A stretch of DNA of 64,000 nucleotides, from positions 16,340,601-16,404,600 of the forward strand of contig CM072805.1 in NCBI GenBank assembly GCA_037013495.1, written 5' to 3'. The notes under the pieces were generated by a model that had not been told where the DNA came from, did not search any database, and saw only the letters and a program-made list of their open reading frames with translations. The stretch is from Hippophae tibetana. Taxonomy: Eukaryota > Streptophyta > Magnoliopsida > Rosales > Elaeagnaceae. Made by a program: the position numbers and the translations under genes. Of the stretch, positions 13,659 to 27,900 are shown piece by piece (position 1 is the stretch's first letter; the number at the start of each line of letters is the position of its first letter).

Positions 13659-14176
13659 GGATGGAACTTCAAAGGCTCATTTCACTGCATGCCTTTTTCT
13701 AAGCTATGGATCCCGAATAAATATTACACACTAATACTATCCCTAATGCAAAATACACCACTTCTCCATAAACCCTACAATTTTTTATTCATACAAACAT
13801 TAAATACCACTAAAAAATTACATATTTCTCCATAAACCTTCAAATATTTTCACAAAAATATCATACCTATCTATTTCCTATACATTCCATTGATAATTTT
13901 TTGAAAAAATTCAAAAAATCAACAAATCTTCATCTTTTTAAAAAGGGTGTTCTTCAAATTTATCATCCTCAAGAACACAAGTTAGTAATCTATTTTTTAT
14001 AATTTAAGTCTTAAATTAAATTATCTAAATTTTGTGAATTATTTTTGAATTAAAAAGAGTTTCAAACCTTAATTTGGACAAAGTGAGGGTAAGGAAAATT
14101 ATGGATTATTTTTATTTTGTTGTTTTATCTAGATTATTTGAGAACCCTCGAATTTAGCTATCGTTAATTTTTATAA

Positions 14177-15260
14177 ATGGCACCAAAAAGGGGCAGAGTT
14201 GATACTAGAAAAGGAACATCAATTTTTGTTGATTATGATAAGGGAAAATTCTCTTGTTGTGAGACCAAATTAAGATTTGACGAAGCTGTGAAGATAAACA
14301 AATGTTTTATAATAGAAAAAGGTATGGACTTTGATTTGGGGTCAAATGCCCACTTTGAGAGAATTTTTGATGTGATAGAAGCTTTAGGATGGAAAAGGTT
14401 CGTTAAGGAACCTAAAGCTACTATAGAATCAATTATTCAAGAATTCTATGAAAATGCTCCCGATGTTATCCATAATGTGATTAAAGTACGGGGTGTAGTA
14501 GTCCTATTTATCCTGTCTGATATTAATGCTCATTATTATTTAATGAATATAGGCTAGGGAGATTATGAAGTTTATTTGATTAATGTTGATTATGCTATAG
14601 TAATAGAAAGCTTCGCAATTGAAGGTTCTGATTGGGGTTATGTCATTAGGAAACCTAAGAGCTTTGAAGCTACGTATTTGGATAAGGTTTCCCGCATATG
14701 ACAACATTTTTTTTGTTCAAGACTAATTCCCACTACCCATTATAGCTTTGTGGATAGAGAGAGAGCAATATTACTATATGCGATAACATCCAAAATGTTT
14801 ATAGATGTTGGAAATATAATTCATCGTAGGATTAAATATTTTGTAAGAAACCACCGATTGAATTACTTTTTCCACTTACTTGTTACTGCATTATGTACAA
14901 AAGCAAGGGTGACTTAGTCAAAAGGTGAATTTCGGCTTCAATTTGGCGAGTCATTAAGTATGGCATATTACAATGAGATCACTTTTGGTACAAATATTTC
15001 CCTAAGGGACAAAAAGGCCACTTTGTTTTATTAAGAATGACTGAAGAATGAAATTCATTGTTTAGGTGAAATAATGACCTACGTGGAAATATTTAACCAA
15101 GCCTATGCTACATAATACGCTGCTTTTGCAAACTAATAACACTACGATAAGGTGAATTACCATAATTTATTCTTTGAAATGCATAAGTTATAACTTAACC
15201 ATTTTAGGGTAGATATACACTACCTAAACGATCATGACTACCACCTAAAGAACAAGGACC
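14177..15260 (+). pseudogene. Athila-type gag-like 'putative plant transposon protein' ORF, fossil
   Basis: A coding start at 14177 (MAPKRGR..) opens a protein typical of Athila-derived ORFs often annotated as putative plant transposon proteins: a basic N-terminus, then a block with GWKRFVKEPKATIES followed by QEFYENAPD and a 'VRGVVV' strand, which is the family order (short N-terminal tail, 'GW..F..P', 'EFY.N', 'VRG..V'). Similarity continues in pieces to about 15260 (for example the HYRFVDRE-like region near 14740). It is broken, with roughly five or more interruptions. A gag role is inferred from its position after the 5' LTR; no catalytic pol domains were recognised in this copy. Confidence 0.6.
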
Positions 15261-15269
15261 GAATGACAT

Positions 15270-17170
15270 GGAGGGTTGAGCCCCAAACTTATTTCGTAAT
15301 TTTTATGAGTTTTTTTATATATTTTGTTTTATTTTGTTCATTTTTCATTTCATGTAATTTATTTTATTTAGTTAATTTTAAAATCCTATCATGTGAACAA
15401 TATTTATTTTATTTTATTTTAAAATTTTTGAATTATAGAACTATTTATTGATACGTATGTAACTTAAATGATTGGAATGATGTATGCACCTATAATTTTC
15501 ACTTTAATACTGGAGAAATTTTTACATTGAGGTCAATATAAGTTCAATGTTGGGGTGAAAGAAGTTACAATTACATAAATTTCACAAATTTATAAATTTT
15601 TTATACATTTTTTTTTATTTCTTTCATTTGTTTGTTTTTATTTCATTTTATTAGTTTAGGATAGTTAGGTTAATTAAAAAAATAACAAAATTGTCATGTA
15701 TTTTATTTAATTTTAAGAAAATGATTGAATCTTTGAACTATTAGTTAATTTCTTGAACATATCATGTAGTAATATAATAATTAGTTAGTTTTTATCATAA
15801 TTTATATTTCATGATAAAATATTGAAATTGCGATAAACCCAAAATTAGTGTCTAGCAATTAAATAGTGGAGACTACCTTGTAAGAATACTTTTAGCTTTT
15901 AATATTCCATTTTGAGTGATAAATATTTTCTCATACTCTTTTAAATACTCTTCTTATCAATTCAAATTATTTAAATGATCTTTATAGGTTTTTGTATTAA
16001 ATACTAGGATTTTTACATCTAATATAGTGACATATATTTATTTTTATTGTTTATATTGAATAACGTAAGTAGAAATTGAAAGTATATGTCATTAATCATT
16101 TATCTATGACCTTCAAAAAAACAAAGAGACAAGTATGGGGTTACCCAAGCCAATTCAAAAAAAGAAAGCCAAAATTAGTCACTCACTAAATCATACCAAA
16201 ACATATACAAACTGTACATGAGTTCTTTCTCAAAAAAATAATAAAGAAAAATATATCTCTAAAAAAAAGAGAAAGAAAAATGAATAGTAAAAACTAAATA
16301 TTATAATTCAAATATCCTACAAAGTTATGAGAAATGACTAATACAAAAGATAGATAGGAAATAAATCTCCTATAAGTCATTGCATTTTCTTCATCCCTAA
16401 AGGAATATAATTTGAAAATTTTTATCTGATAATTTTGATTGATGTAAGAAAATAATATGTGATTTCTTTATAAATCCTTTTATTCGATTCCTTTCGTAAT
16501 ATCGATGTTATGCACTACTTTGACCCTTTTATTCTTCAAATATATACTAACCTATTAGTTTATTTCTTTACATAAACTATATTTGCATATAGCTTTGAAT
16601 AAGTACTTGAACCCATATGATCAATGTTATATTGGGAGTTTGACTTGTGAGGTTAGAATCGAATTGAATTTGGATTCCAAAGCATTGAAATTGGGTAAAT
16701 TAATATTGATGCATTTTTTATGTGGGATACAAATGTGACTTCAATTAATTATTACAATAAAAAATGAATGTTTAGGATGTTAGTTTACTTATGTTTTGGA
16801 TTTGAATTATGATCTTAAAAGAGACTAAAAGTATGAGAAGTTTTGCTATTATATTTTTGTTATCTTTTATTTTAAATTTTACTTTGTTAAAATTTCAGTT
16901 GTTAATTGTTTGTGTGTTTCTTTTTAAATTTTTTTTTTTTGTATTTTAGTTTAATGCTTGTGAGTATCATCCCTGAAAGCCCTCACAAGCCTTAAACACA
17001 TCCACTAGGATAGCCTAGGGGTTTAAAGGCTTGTTGCATACACTAAATAAAACCATGTCAATCTATGAAAATGCATTAGGGTATTTAATTTTATTTTTAG
17101 CTTTTTTTTAGTTTTTACTTTTATTGCTAGAGACTAGCAAGAAGCTAGCTTAGGGTTTTCATGAATTCTT
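15270..17170 (+). other. Athila-type 3' non-coding region
   Basis: A T-rich, non-coding stretch. It includes the 'attgagg.caat..ttgggg' signature near 15530 and a block at 16945-17150 ('aatgcttgtgagtatcat') that recurs inverted at about 24980-25260. A further block at 15880-16480 recurs at about 26080-26510. No host gene seen. Confidence 0.5.
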
Positions 17171-20100
17171 AAAATCACTAAATATAATATGATTTTATGC
17201 GCTTTAAATATTAAAATAGATTTGTATTTACACAATTTTATCATTAATTTTAGAAAATCTATCTTTTTGGAATCACAGGTATTTTTTGTTGTATTTTTAG
17301 ATATTTTATAGCTTCAAATTGGTTCAGCTGATAAACACTTGAAGAATAATACCTAAAAGCATTGCATTGCACCCATGAAGAATTAAGACTAACATATGTA
17401 TGCTCTACATATGTTTCAAACCAATGTAAGGGGTAAAATACAACGGAGCTTTTAGAAGCGCAGAAACAAGCGAGCCGCAGTGCTAGTTTTTGTGAGCCAC
17501 AGCTTGGGACGTGTTGGTTGCAATTCAAACATTTTACGGGCTGGCTCATGCCAGAGAACAAACAAAATTCATACCACAGTGCCTGACTATAGGATCCACA
17601 TTTTTCTCTATTTTACAATGTTCCTAACCCTATATAAACCCATAAACTCTAATCTAATCATCATCCCTCAGCTCCTAATTCTCTCTAATTTGTTCTTTCT
17701 TAGTCTTTTATTTTCTTAGTTTCAAAGTTCTTTTCTCAACTTTGAGAATTAAACAAGTTTTAGTTTATGTAATAATTCTTTCAATTCAATATATAATATT
17801 AACATATCTATTTGGAGGTTTTCTAGATAATGGATTAGTACTAAATTTTGTACTCAGAAGGATATCATTTAGGTATAAATTCTAAATGTATTCTTCTATT
17901 TTCAAATTAATTTTATGTTTTGTTCTAGTGCTATGTTTAATTTATTGATCATTTAGTAAATTAAGCATGCATGGTTGAAATTACCATGAGATATTAGTAA
18001 TGTTGTTATGCTTTTGAAATATTAATAAAGGTAAAACATTTTTATAAAATAAATTAATCTTTATTTCTTCATTCAAGAACTCTACAAATTTTATTATAGA
18101 AAAATATGATAATTACATAACTTTTGTAATAAAATTAAAATATGGAAGTTAGATTTACGATTTAATTATCTGAATCTAACTTAAAGTAATACTCTTAGAT
18201 GTTAGACATAAATATTTGGATATAATTTTGAGTCCTTCTCTATTTCAAGATTTTTATAAAATATATTGATGAAATATTTTTTAGAGTATTAAAATCTGAA
18301 AGTTAGTTTTAAGATACATCAATCTTAAGTTTAACTTTGTGACACCCTGAATGAGAATCTAAATAATTTGACTCTACCTAAAGCTGCAATTAGATGGTTC
18401 ATTACTTCCTAAGAAAAAAATCATAATTTAATAATTAATCAATAGGTAAACCTATATCAAAGGATTATCAACAATAAATTTGGACCACACTTAAAAACTT
18501 TCTTATAAAAAATTAAAAATCAATAATATCACCTTATATCTTTAATAACCAAATTAATATTGACCAAATATGATTAATTAATTAATCTCATAAATTCTCC
18601 ATTGAGTTTAATGTCATTTTTCCTATGCTTGTTGAATATATCTTTAGTTTCATGTCATTAGCTTAGATATTTAAAAACTCAAACTTTGTGATAGAATGAT
18701 AAGGTTTATTTTTTATTTTTAAGAGTTTTTTGAATTATATAAAAACTATGTGGTTCCTCTTTAGACTGATTGTTGTCTCTTTTGAAGAACATAAAATCGT
18801 GCAAGTATACACGGTCACAAGTAATAATATGATAAGTAAAATATTGTTCCCATATAGATTTGTTACTAGTTTTACTTAATTACTAAAATTATTTAAACCT
18901 GATTTTATCCAAACAATCAATAATTTGATGTAGTTTGACTTAACTAATTTTGTTTAACAATTTGTAAGAAAATTCTAGGATTGTAGTTTCACCAAATTAA
19001 TCCACTTGAACATTTTATTTTCTCTTGATTTATGTTTTCATATTTTAAGCTGTTCACCAAGAACTCCTAATTTATCCATATATCTCTTTCGAGCTCCATA
19101 GAGACACATCTCGCTAAAAATATTCACTATATTCCTATGAGAATTAAATTCAACCAGATTTATTAAGTTCTGAGTTCTCAAACAGTTACATATACAATAA
19201 AAGTATATTTCTATCCCTTATATATAAATATGTTATTTTATCATGAGCTACACACAAAAATGCATTTTCCAAGTTTATTTAAATGTCACAGATCAATTAA
19301 TTAATCTTCCGATAATTAAAAGCATTAAACACTGCAACTGTTCCATAAATCACTCAAAAAACTTAGTTCCATAAATCTTCCGATAATTAATCTTCTGATA
19401 AAATAAACAACTTAAAACCGTTCCATAAATCACTCAAAAATAATTAATTCAAGTTTCATAATTTAAACTACACTGCAACTCTAGAATGAATAAATGAGTT
19501 TATAGCAGAAATTAAAATTACAACACCACAATAATAAAGCATTTCAGAGAAATAAAAATTAAAAGAAAATAGATTAGAAAAAACTCTTTCACGATTTCTC
19601 AATGAAAAATAAATTTCTTCCCTTTCCTTCTTCTTCGTTGTCTTCTTTCTCTATAATTTTCCTAAGAACTGTCAAATAAACGTTCTACGTGTTGTAGAAA
19701 ACACGTAGAGAGGAAAGAAAAAGAAAACTTGAAGAGAAAAAAATGGAAAACTGAAATCTGAAAAAAAAAAAACAAAACTCCAAAAACTCCTCCCCCAATT
19801 TTTCTCGCCTACAAAATATATCCCCCTCTCCAACTATTTTTTTTTATCAAAATACATGTATGGGGGACAAAAATACATGGGGAGAATTAAAATAAACAAC
19901 ATGTGTGTGAAAACCGTTCTTCGCTTTTCTGATTTTTTTTTCTTTTCCACATGCCACGTGGCAGCCTTTCATTCGGTGGGAAGAACGGGCGCATGGAGAA
20001 CAGCTGCACCACGTCGCACAAGATTTCATCGCACTGGAAGTGCGCGACAGTTGGCTTCGACACGTGGCGATGTGTTAATAACTGGTAAGTGGGCATCATT

Positions 20101-20935
20101 TCTACGTTTTTATTTTATCAAATGCATGCCACATGTCATCATGTGATTAGCTGGAAGATTGAGGAGACACATGGCTGCTTCTTATTCGGTGAAACGCAAG
20201 GGTGCACATTGCTTGGATGAACTGTGTCGCACGGGAGTGTAGGCGAGCTGCTCGGTGCGCGACAGCTTGCTTCCATGCGTTTTAAATCAGGATCGTTCAA
20301 CAGATCCAACGGTCAATGATTGCCTTGGGAGAAAATTTGCATAGCTGACACGTGGGCCCCACCCTACACGCCAACCTACACGTCAGGTGGGCCCCACGTG
20401 TGCTGAGCTGCCTGCTTCAGGAATTCCAGGTGTAGTCGCCTTTGTCGCGCCTGGATTGCACGCGCCCAATCTTAACCATCGATTGGATGATCGAACGGTA
20501 TGTGTTGGGCGTTGTGAATGTCGTGAGTGGCTCTTCTCTTCTGCAGAAATTCAATTTTATTATTTGCATTTTTACCCATAAATTTAATTCAAATTAATTT
20601 CTAATCTTTTGATATTTACAATTTCACCCATTTAATTTCAAATTTAAATTGTAAGCTTTTTATAATTTCAATTAAGTCCTATTTTTTATTAAAATTTATT
20701 AATTTACTTGAAAATATATTTATTTAAAACTAATACTAAATATTAATTTAATTAATTAAAAATTAACTAAAAATGTAAAAAATTAGCAATTATAATTAAT
20801 AAAATAGATGGAAATCACTGTATAAAATACAGTTATCACTGGTCTTGGAAGTATACTTACCATTTCTTATAAAGTGATTCATGCACATGCAAGCTATTTA
20901 AAAATATATAAAATTTGTGCATCAAGTTTTGTGCA
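17171..20935 (+). repeat. 3' LTR of Athila-type element, split by a solo LTR
   Basis: The LTR runs from about 17171, includes a TATA-like stretch near 17630 ('cctatataaaccc') and continues to 18770. It resumes at 20839 with a segment ('ggaagtatacttaccatttc') matching LTR ends at 55-200 and about 27.9 kb. Excluding the insertion the LTR is about 1.7 kb. Confidence 0.5.
18771..20838 (-). mobile_element. Solo LTR, Athila/Calypso-like (copy 1)
   Basis: On the minus strand it starts TGATAACTGTATTTTATA and ends ..GAGACAACA, matching end-for-end the second copy at 45796-47744. Near its 3' end is the Calypso/Athila-like 'acttg.gaccgtgta.actt' motif. Length is 2068 bp. Flanks are ctgat (18766-18770) and ctggt (20839-20843), a 5-bp target duplication with one difference. 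No internal domain or second LTR adjoins, hence solo. A GC-rich middle (19930-20560) carries four CACGTG boxes (19955, 20061, 20349, 20395). Open frames inside it are not genes. Confidence 0.85.
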
Positions 20936-20949
20936 TCACCTCTTTCTTT

Positions 20950-23345
20950 GATCTACATGTGAGTTATGTGTGAGTCTTTAAGGAGTCAGTATCTCATTAC
21001 CTTAGTTATAGACAAGGTGTTAGAATCTTTCTTATGATATGCTATGTTTTGTTTGATCGCATGCTATGAGAATACAATCATCATCTACTGAATATGCTCC
21101 CATAGATGAAGTCATGAATTGTGAAAAAGTCAACAACTCAATATGTAATAGGTTAAGGAGAAACAGACTCCTAAAGGAATTGTCCCCTCAAGCAATGAAG
21201 AATAAAAATATTAAATCAGATTAAACAAACTTAGGTAATAAATAAACACAATTCCAATAGATGAATTAATCACATGCAGAGCAGAGAAAGTAGCATACAA
21301 AACAATAATACAATGTTTTCCAATCAATCTCTATGAACCTATACGTGTTAACATACAATATCAAGACTCATGTTGTACTCACAACACACCAAATCATACA
21401 AACACAATCAAAATAGTTACAACTATGATAGAAATAAAACCATAAAACTTCTATAGTTGGGACCTCTATCCAAATTGCTTATAGTTTCCCTCACTTGCTA
21501 CCTTTGTAACAACCTGGTTCAACACACAAACCCAACTCCTTTGCAAAGTCAACACCACCTAATGTGATGTGATCAAATATTGTAGATCAGTGATGTGTGG
21601 AGTAATGTACTACAACCCTTGAGAACCACTCACACAAAGATATTCTCACAAACTTTGTAAAAATAGTCACTCACACTATTTTAATCTCACATAGACATAT
21701 CACAATTATCTCACATAGACATATCACAATTATTGAAACACTTTCAAAATAATTTGTGAACATGGAATTCAAAATGATAGAAATTTTGGTAGAGTTTTTG
21801 AATTAATTGAGGGAATTAATAGCTTTATTTATAGCACATTACTAATCAACCAGCCAACCTTGCAAAGTCCTCACCAACCACCTCACCTTGTCCATGTCGT
21901 GGTGTGTAGTGAGCCCTTGGAAAAATACCTTGTCAAGGTGCACAAAATAAGATATATTTCATTTCAAATATTGCCTAGTAATTTCCATAAATACCCGCAC
22001 TCAGAAAGAACCAAAAAGGACCACTTATGGCCTAGCATGCACACTAAACAACCAAACATATGATGTGTGAAAAAACATGCTTTTAATCACAGTGTTCCTA
22101 ACTATATGCATATGTACATTACTGATCCACAATAACCAACCTTACATAAAGGAATACAAAATACTGAGTAAAATAAATAGACATTATGTTTTGCACACGA
22201 GAAGCTAATACATAGACACAAAGTACATAAGTACATATGGACATAAATTCTCTTCTTTTGGCTTTTTGTGTCCAAATATTTCACAATTAAGTATAGACAT
22301 GCATCGAACTATAGATGATCATAAAGATGACCTAAACCTATATGTTCCCATGAAAAAAAACAACATAAACCAACCCCCAAAAAAAACCTACTCCAAAGGC
22401 AACCTTCTTATGCACTCCATCCATCTTCTAGGATCAACTCATCCACTCTGTCACTCTGAAACATGAGGATCTCAACACACAAATCATTTGAAGCCTAATG
22501 ATTATACATAAGAAACAAACACATGCCACGTAAACATATCTTGTTAAAAATATCATGTAGTCTATTCACATACTATTGTGTTATCCGTACACATGTAAAC
22601 AATAGTAAGGTAATCATATGTAAAGTACATAACTCCTTATCTTCAAGAAACCCTCCCCATTAGTGTATGCAAGTCAGGCAAAAAGATGCATTGCAATCCT
22701 AAACTAACCACCCATGCAACACATAGCATAGAAAACACATGTAGTTGTGCACATGAACTCCCCCCCCCCCCCCCTTTTGACACAAAGGTCAAACAAATGT
22801 CCCTAAATGAGAGGAGACAAGGTATAAAAAATGCTATAATCCTATCATTCACAAAAAATAGGAAACAGGAAGAAAAATAACAAAACACAAAGTTCTTCAA
22901 GCTCATACAAATCTAAATAACTCAAAAGGAAGTTTTTAAGGGAGAGGTACACACACCAATAGCCTTTCTTAAGGATTCAAACCTTTTAAACTCTATAGGT
23001 ATAGTAAATACAGCAGTGAGTTGACTATCACTGCTAATATGTTGTAAGGACAAGTGTTCACTTCTACAAGATCTCTTATAAAATGATGTCATATATCAAT
23101 GTGTTTGGTCCTTGAATATTGGACGGGATTTTTAGAGATGTAGATAACACTGGTGTTGTCATAGAGTAAATTTTTTTATTCATGATACCATAGTCTGATA
23201 ACATTTGCTTCATCCTAAGTAATTGTGAACAACATAACCCAATAGCAATATATTCAGTCTCAGTAATGGTGAGGGATGCTGAACTCTGCTTCTTACTATG
23301 CAAAGAAATCAAGGAATTACCCAAACAGAAGAAACACCACACCAG
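20950..23345 (-). mobile_element. 3' part of a Ty1/copia element, fossil
   Basis: At 23076-23342 (minus) is a copia RNase H segment (GNSLISLHSKKQSSASL, then TETEYIA). Downstream on that strand, at 22760-22774, lies a pure G-run (C15 on plus) in the context 'cctttgtgtcaaaag', which looks like the polypurine tract of this copia type. The 3' LTR should follow, toward 21.0 kb. The putative LTR (about 21.0-22.75 kb) is homologous to 57.5-59.45 kb. Broken; the 5' portion was not recognised in this window. Confidence 0.6.
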
Positions 23346-23349
23346 TGAT

Positions 23350-24600
23350 TTCGAAACGATAGATTTGTATGAAAGATGATAAAACTATTCAAATATAAAT
23401 CTATTTTATCATTCAAAATGCACAAATCATGTTATGCTAAGTGCTTTTAAGCATTCATCAGCTAGCTAGATGAAACATAGCATTTAAAAATATAAACTCC
23501 ACCATCTAATGGTGCATGTCCATTACTAGTAGGATAAGTTCCAAGAAGAGATGAACATTACAGGCATGAAAACTCGATCCATACAAGATCATACGAAAGA
23601 TTAGAAGCTCTAACATGAAAAACATTTCATGGAATCCATATAGAAAGCATTTTTTTGGTTTTCTAAGATCTTCAAACTTTCATTAGGTTTTTGGTTATCT
23701 AAAGAAATTTGTGAGACATGATGCATGCAACATCTCTGTACTAATTCGATATATCTAATTGCAAATGGAGATGAGATAAATGGTTACCATCACTCTCATT
23801 ATCACCACACATATGCTCTAATTTAAAATAAGAAATTTCTCTGAAAATAAGGCTACTTATATTGATATTATTTAATATTTAAGAAAAATTAGTCAAGTTG
23901 TGCATATGCAAATAAGATCACCCTCCAAGTATTACTTATTCATATTGAGTAAATAGTCATGCATCTAAAAAAGTTAAATAATATCAATAGAGTAGCATAT
24001 GTAGCCAAAAAAAACATAGCATATGGAACTCATATTTCTATTGCTACTCAAACATTATAATTTTCTAAATTAAAATTCAAGTACTTGTGTAAGAATAGAA
24101 ACCTTGGCCATAGTTGTGGGATATCTCCAACTTTTTAGTATGGATTTATTGGAAATGGAAGAATCTTATTTTGGTGTCAGCTACCCATAGGCAATATGTT
24201 GAAAATGTTGATGACTAGTCATCTAGGAAAATCAAAAAAGAGAAAAGGATTATTGAAACTATAAAATACATTGTTAAATTGTAGGTTTTATAGTTATGCT
24301 TTCCATGAAAAATACAGACACCATCTAAAAATTAATTAGCATTGGTTCAAAATACTAGAGAACCTGACAAAACAATTGTGAAATTGATTTGTAAACTAAA
24401 ATGGCAATATGTACTTCAAACATTTTCACAAACCCAAAACTAAAAGACCTTAATTTCAACATTGTCTAGCATGGCTCTGCCTCAATCTATTCCACTGCAC
24501 ATTCTAGCAATTTACACTAAAAATATTTCAAAAGAATGACTATTGCTATCATTTAGAAGAGATGACAACTAAGAACATTCACTTAATTCAAGTTGCCAAG
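23350..24600. other. Gene-free DNA
   Basis: AT-rich with no credible coding region. It may be decayed copia or Athila internal sequence, but I could not match it. Confidence 0.4.
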
Positions 24601-24949
24601 TTGTAAGGGATCAATTTCCCTCTTTTCTACATCATCAAAAGAACATCTAGGGTATTCTTCAACCTTCATTTCATGGGTTGTATCTACTAGTGAAGCTTGA
24701 GAAGGGGCGGAAATCGGGAGGATTGCTGAGTCTTCATTCTTATCCAAACCCAAAGTAAAATCAAAGTTTTAAAGTGGTGTTTCCACAATTTTGTCACCAT
24801 AATTGTTATCTTTCAATCCTTCATCTAGTTTTGTGCTCATGATGTAATTTTCTTAATTCATATTTATGAGACATGTTTGGTCAAATTGGTAAAGAGCTTA
24901 CAAAAAGATTCCATAGGTTGGCATTTCCATCCCTCAACTAAGTCTCGAT

Positions 24950-27900
24950 TACCTATTTGAGTTGAAATATTAATTGACCTTCATACAATTGTTTCTACAT
25001 ATGAGAATCTTCATCAACAAATAGATCACCAGATAGAAACTCAAATGAAGAGAATATTAGAGGTAAATTAGATAGTGAGTCTTGCTAGTCCCTTAGCAAG
25101 AGAAGCGGTAAAAACTAAAAATTAAACTATCCTAAATCACTTCTGTGGATTGACATAGTTGTATTTAGCATATGCAATAAGCCATTAAACCCATAAGTTA
25201 CCTTAATAGAAGAGTTTAAGTCTCGTGAGGGTTTTCAGTAATGATACTCACAAGCATTAACAAAAAAACAAAAAAACAACAAATGAAATAAGAAGTTAAC
25301 TAAAATTTAAAATAAAGTAAAAGGACTAAAATAAAATGAAGAAATGAAATATAAAAATATCTCATGCTTATAATCTCCTTTACAACCATAATTAAAATCT
25401 AAAGCATAAGTTATTTTCAACTTTTTAAATAGTCATAGTTTATAATAATAATTAGTTGAAAATCATTTTCATACTTCATTTCAAAAAACTTTAAATTTAA
25501 ATTTACCCAATTTTAGCATGAGAAATTTGAATTCATTACAACTCAATCCTTACAAGTCAATATTCTCAGAATATTGAATCCTATGGGTTCAGTCACTCAT
25601 ACTAAGGTGTATGCGAATAGAGTTTATGTTAGAAATGAACTAATAAGTTCGCATACTTATAAAAGAATAAGGGCTCAAAAATAGTACATAACTTCGATCT
25701 CATGAAAGGAATCAAATATATAAATTATAAATATATCATATATATTATTTTCATGCATCAATCAAACTCATTAAGCAAAAATTTCAAGATATATACCTTC
25801 TAGAAGTGTAGGAAAATTAAATGTAATGACTTCTAAGGGAATTATTTCCTATAAATTTATTTCGTAATTAGCTTTTTCTCATAACTTTGTAGGCTATGTG
25901 GCTTATAGTATATAAATTATACTATATATTTTTTTATCTGTCTATTTTTTAAAGAGATTTTTCAACATATATTTTTAGAGAGTGGACCCATGTACAAATT
26001 GTACACTTTTGTAGGATGTTTTGAGTGGTTAATTTGTGGCTTTTCTATTTGATTTTGGAATTTAGCATGGTAACTTTTCACCACCCCCAACCTATAACTT
26101 ACCCTTGTGAGATATAATTTGATTCCTAATTTTCTTTATTCTGAGTGAAATATATTTTTCCTACTCCAAACAAATTTCTTATTTCTTCAAATTTTTAGAT
26201 GATCTCTATAGGTATTAACATTGAATGTATGAATTTTCTCATCTTAATATAGTGTCATATATTTATTTTTCATTTTCTTAGATTAAATTATTTAAGTAGA
26301 AATTGATAATACATGCCTTTATCTCATTCATACATGACTTCTACGAAAAAAAGACATATTTGGGAGATGAAGAATATATAGTATAATCTACATACTATGA
26401 CCCACATAGCCTAAAAGGTTGTGAGAAAATGTTAACTACAAAAGAAAATTATAGGAAATAATTCCCTTAGAAGTCATTGAATTTAATTTCCTACACTTGA
26501 AATTATTACATTTTTCATTTTTATTGTTAAATTTTTTGAAATTAAGCACAGTAACTTTTCACCACCTCCAACCTAAAACTTACATTGTCCTCAATATAAC
26601 AATTGTAAATTAAAGATAAAGAGCAAAGAGAAGAAAAGTTACCTATTTCCTGAGGATGTGTAAGTAGTGATGGAGAAATGTAGGTGCATCCATCATGTTT
26701 ATCATAAAAGTTCACATAGACAAATTGCTGTGAACTTCTAATATCTCAACAAATATTTTTATTTTTACCAATTTTAAAATTATTCACATGCAATTAAACT
26801 AAAATAAACAAAACAAATTTAATAAATAAAACAAATAAAATAAAATTACCTAAAATGACGGGTTGCCTCTCATCCAGTGTTTAGTTTAATGTCTTAGCAA
26901 GATGTAACTTGGGGGATTTCATTTTAAATAAACTCAATGTCCCATATCATTCAGTCAATCAAACCTACATGTAGGACAAGTTTATCTACCTATACTTTTT
27001 AAGTCATGCCTTATGGATTTTTAAAATTTAATTTACTTAAAACTAGGGGTATTATTATGGGTTTTAGATAATCCACTTCTAGGTGCAAGTCAAATAACTA
27101 AGGCATCAAAACACAATTGTACCTAGATCTAACAAAGCAACTATCTCTTTTTATCAAAGATTGTGATTAAAAACTTTAAAATTTTGGAGATAGCTTCAGA
27201 ATATTTTTTATTTTATTATAATCTCTAAGTTAAATAACATAATTAGTATTAACCAAGAGTACTTACAAGAAAATATGGTGGGGCAACATTTCAGAAAAAA
27301 ACTAGTGGTACAAAAGCTTCCAAGAACTGGTCATCTAGACAGAATTTTCTTATATCTTTACTTTTTATGCAATTAAAATCTAAGTTAATAAATTATGTTA
27401 AGTGAAAATCTAACTTAATCATGTTAATAAATTAAGTTAGTGAAAATCTAGTTTATTAATTAAATAAAATAAGTTAAGTGAAAATCTAAGTTAATTAAGT
27501 TTTTTTTACATTAAAATTAAAATTAATTTTTTTCATTTTTTATTAAAGAAAAATTAAATTAAAAAATTTTAATTTTTTTTAATTAAGAAAAAAAAGTAAA
27601 TTTTTATTTATTTATTTATTATATATATATTTTTAATTAAAAATCAGAAATTAATTTTTTTCTTTTTTTAACACAAAATAAATAAATAAATTACAATTAT
27701 CTACGACACAATTGTTTTCAAATTTTGATAAATAATTTTAAAACATTATTATTTTCCTAATAACTGTACCAAAAGTCCCCGACAAGGGCACCAAAAACTT
27801 GACGAAGTAACAACAAGATCGACACCGGGTTAGCAATACCAATCTTTCGAATACTTTGGCTTTATATTTATAAAACTCTCGCAAGTGCATGATTCATTTT

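Larger units (their letters stand above)
7709..20935 (+). mobile_element. Athila-type Ty3/gypsy element with nested insertions
   Basis: A region of about 420 bp at 7709-8127 recurs in the same orientation at 17171-17590; these are read as the left parts of the 5' and 3' LTRs. Between them lie a gag-like plant-transposon-protein ORF (14177-15260) and a long non-coding 3' region carrying the Athila/Calypso signature, an 'ATTGAGGnCAAT...TTGGGGTG'-like stretch near 15528-15556. A copia element sits at the break in the 5' LTR and a solo LTR sits within the 3' LTR. The element is clearly broken (many interruptions) and old. The assignment comes from motif memory and internal repeats; the outer right end (about 20935) is inferred from similarity to other LTR ends in the window. 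Confidence 0.55.

Noticed and set aside
13635-13835. 66-codon plus frame at the copia/Athila boundary
   Set aside because: Spans the edge of a fossil element; no recognisable protein.
19847-20146. Overlapping frames on both strands
   Set aside because: Same cause: GC-rich island of solo LTR copy 1.
22643-22906. Frames reading through a Gly or Pro run
   Set aside because: Caused by the C15/G15 tract at the copia polypurine site.
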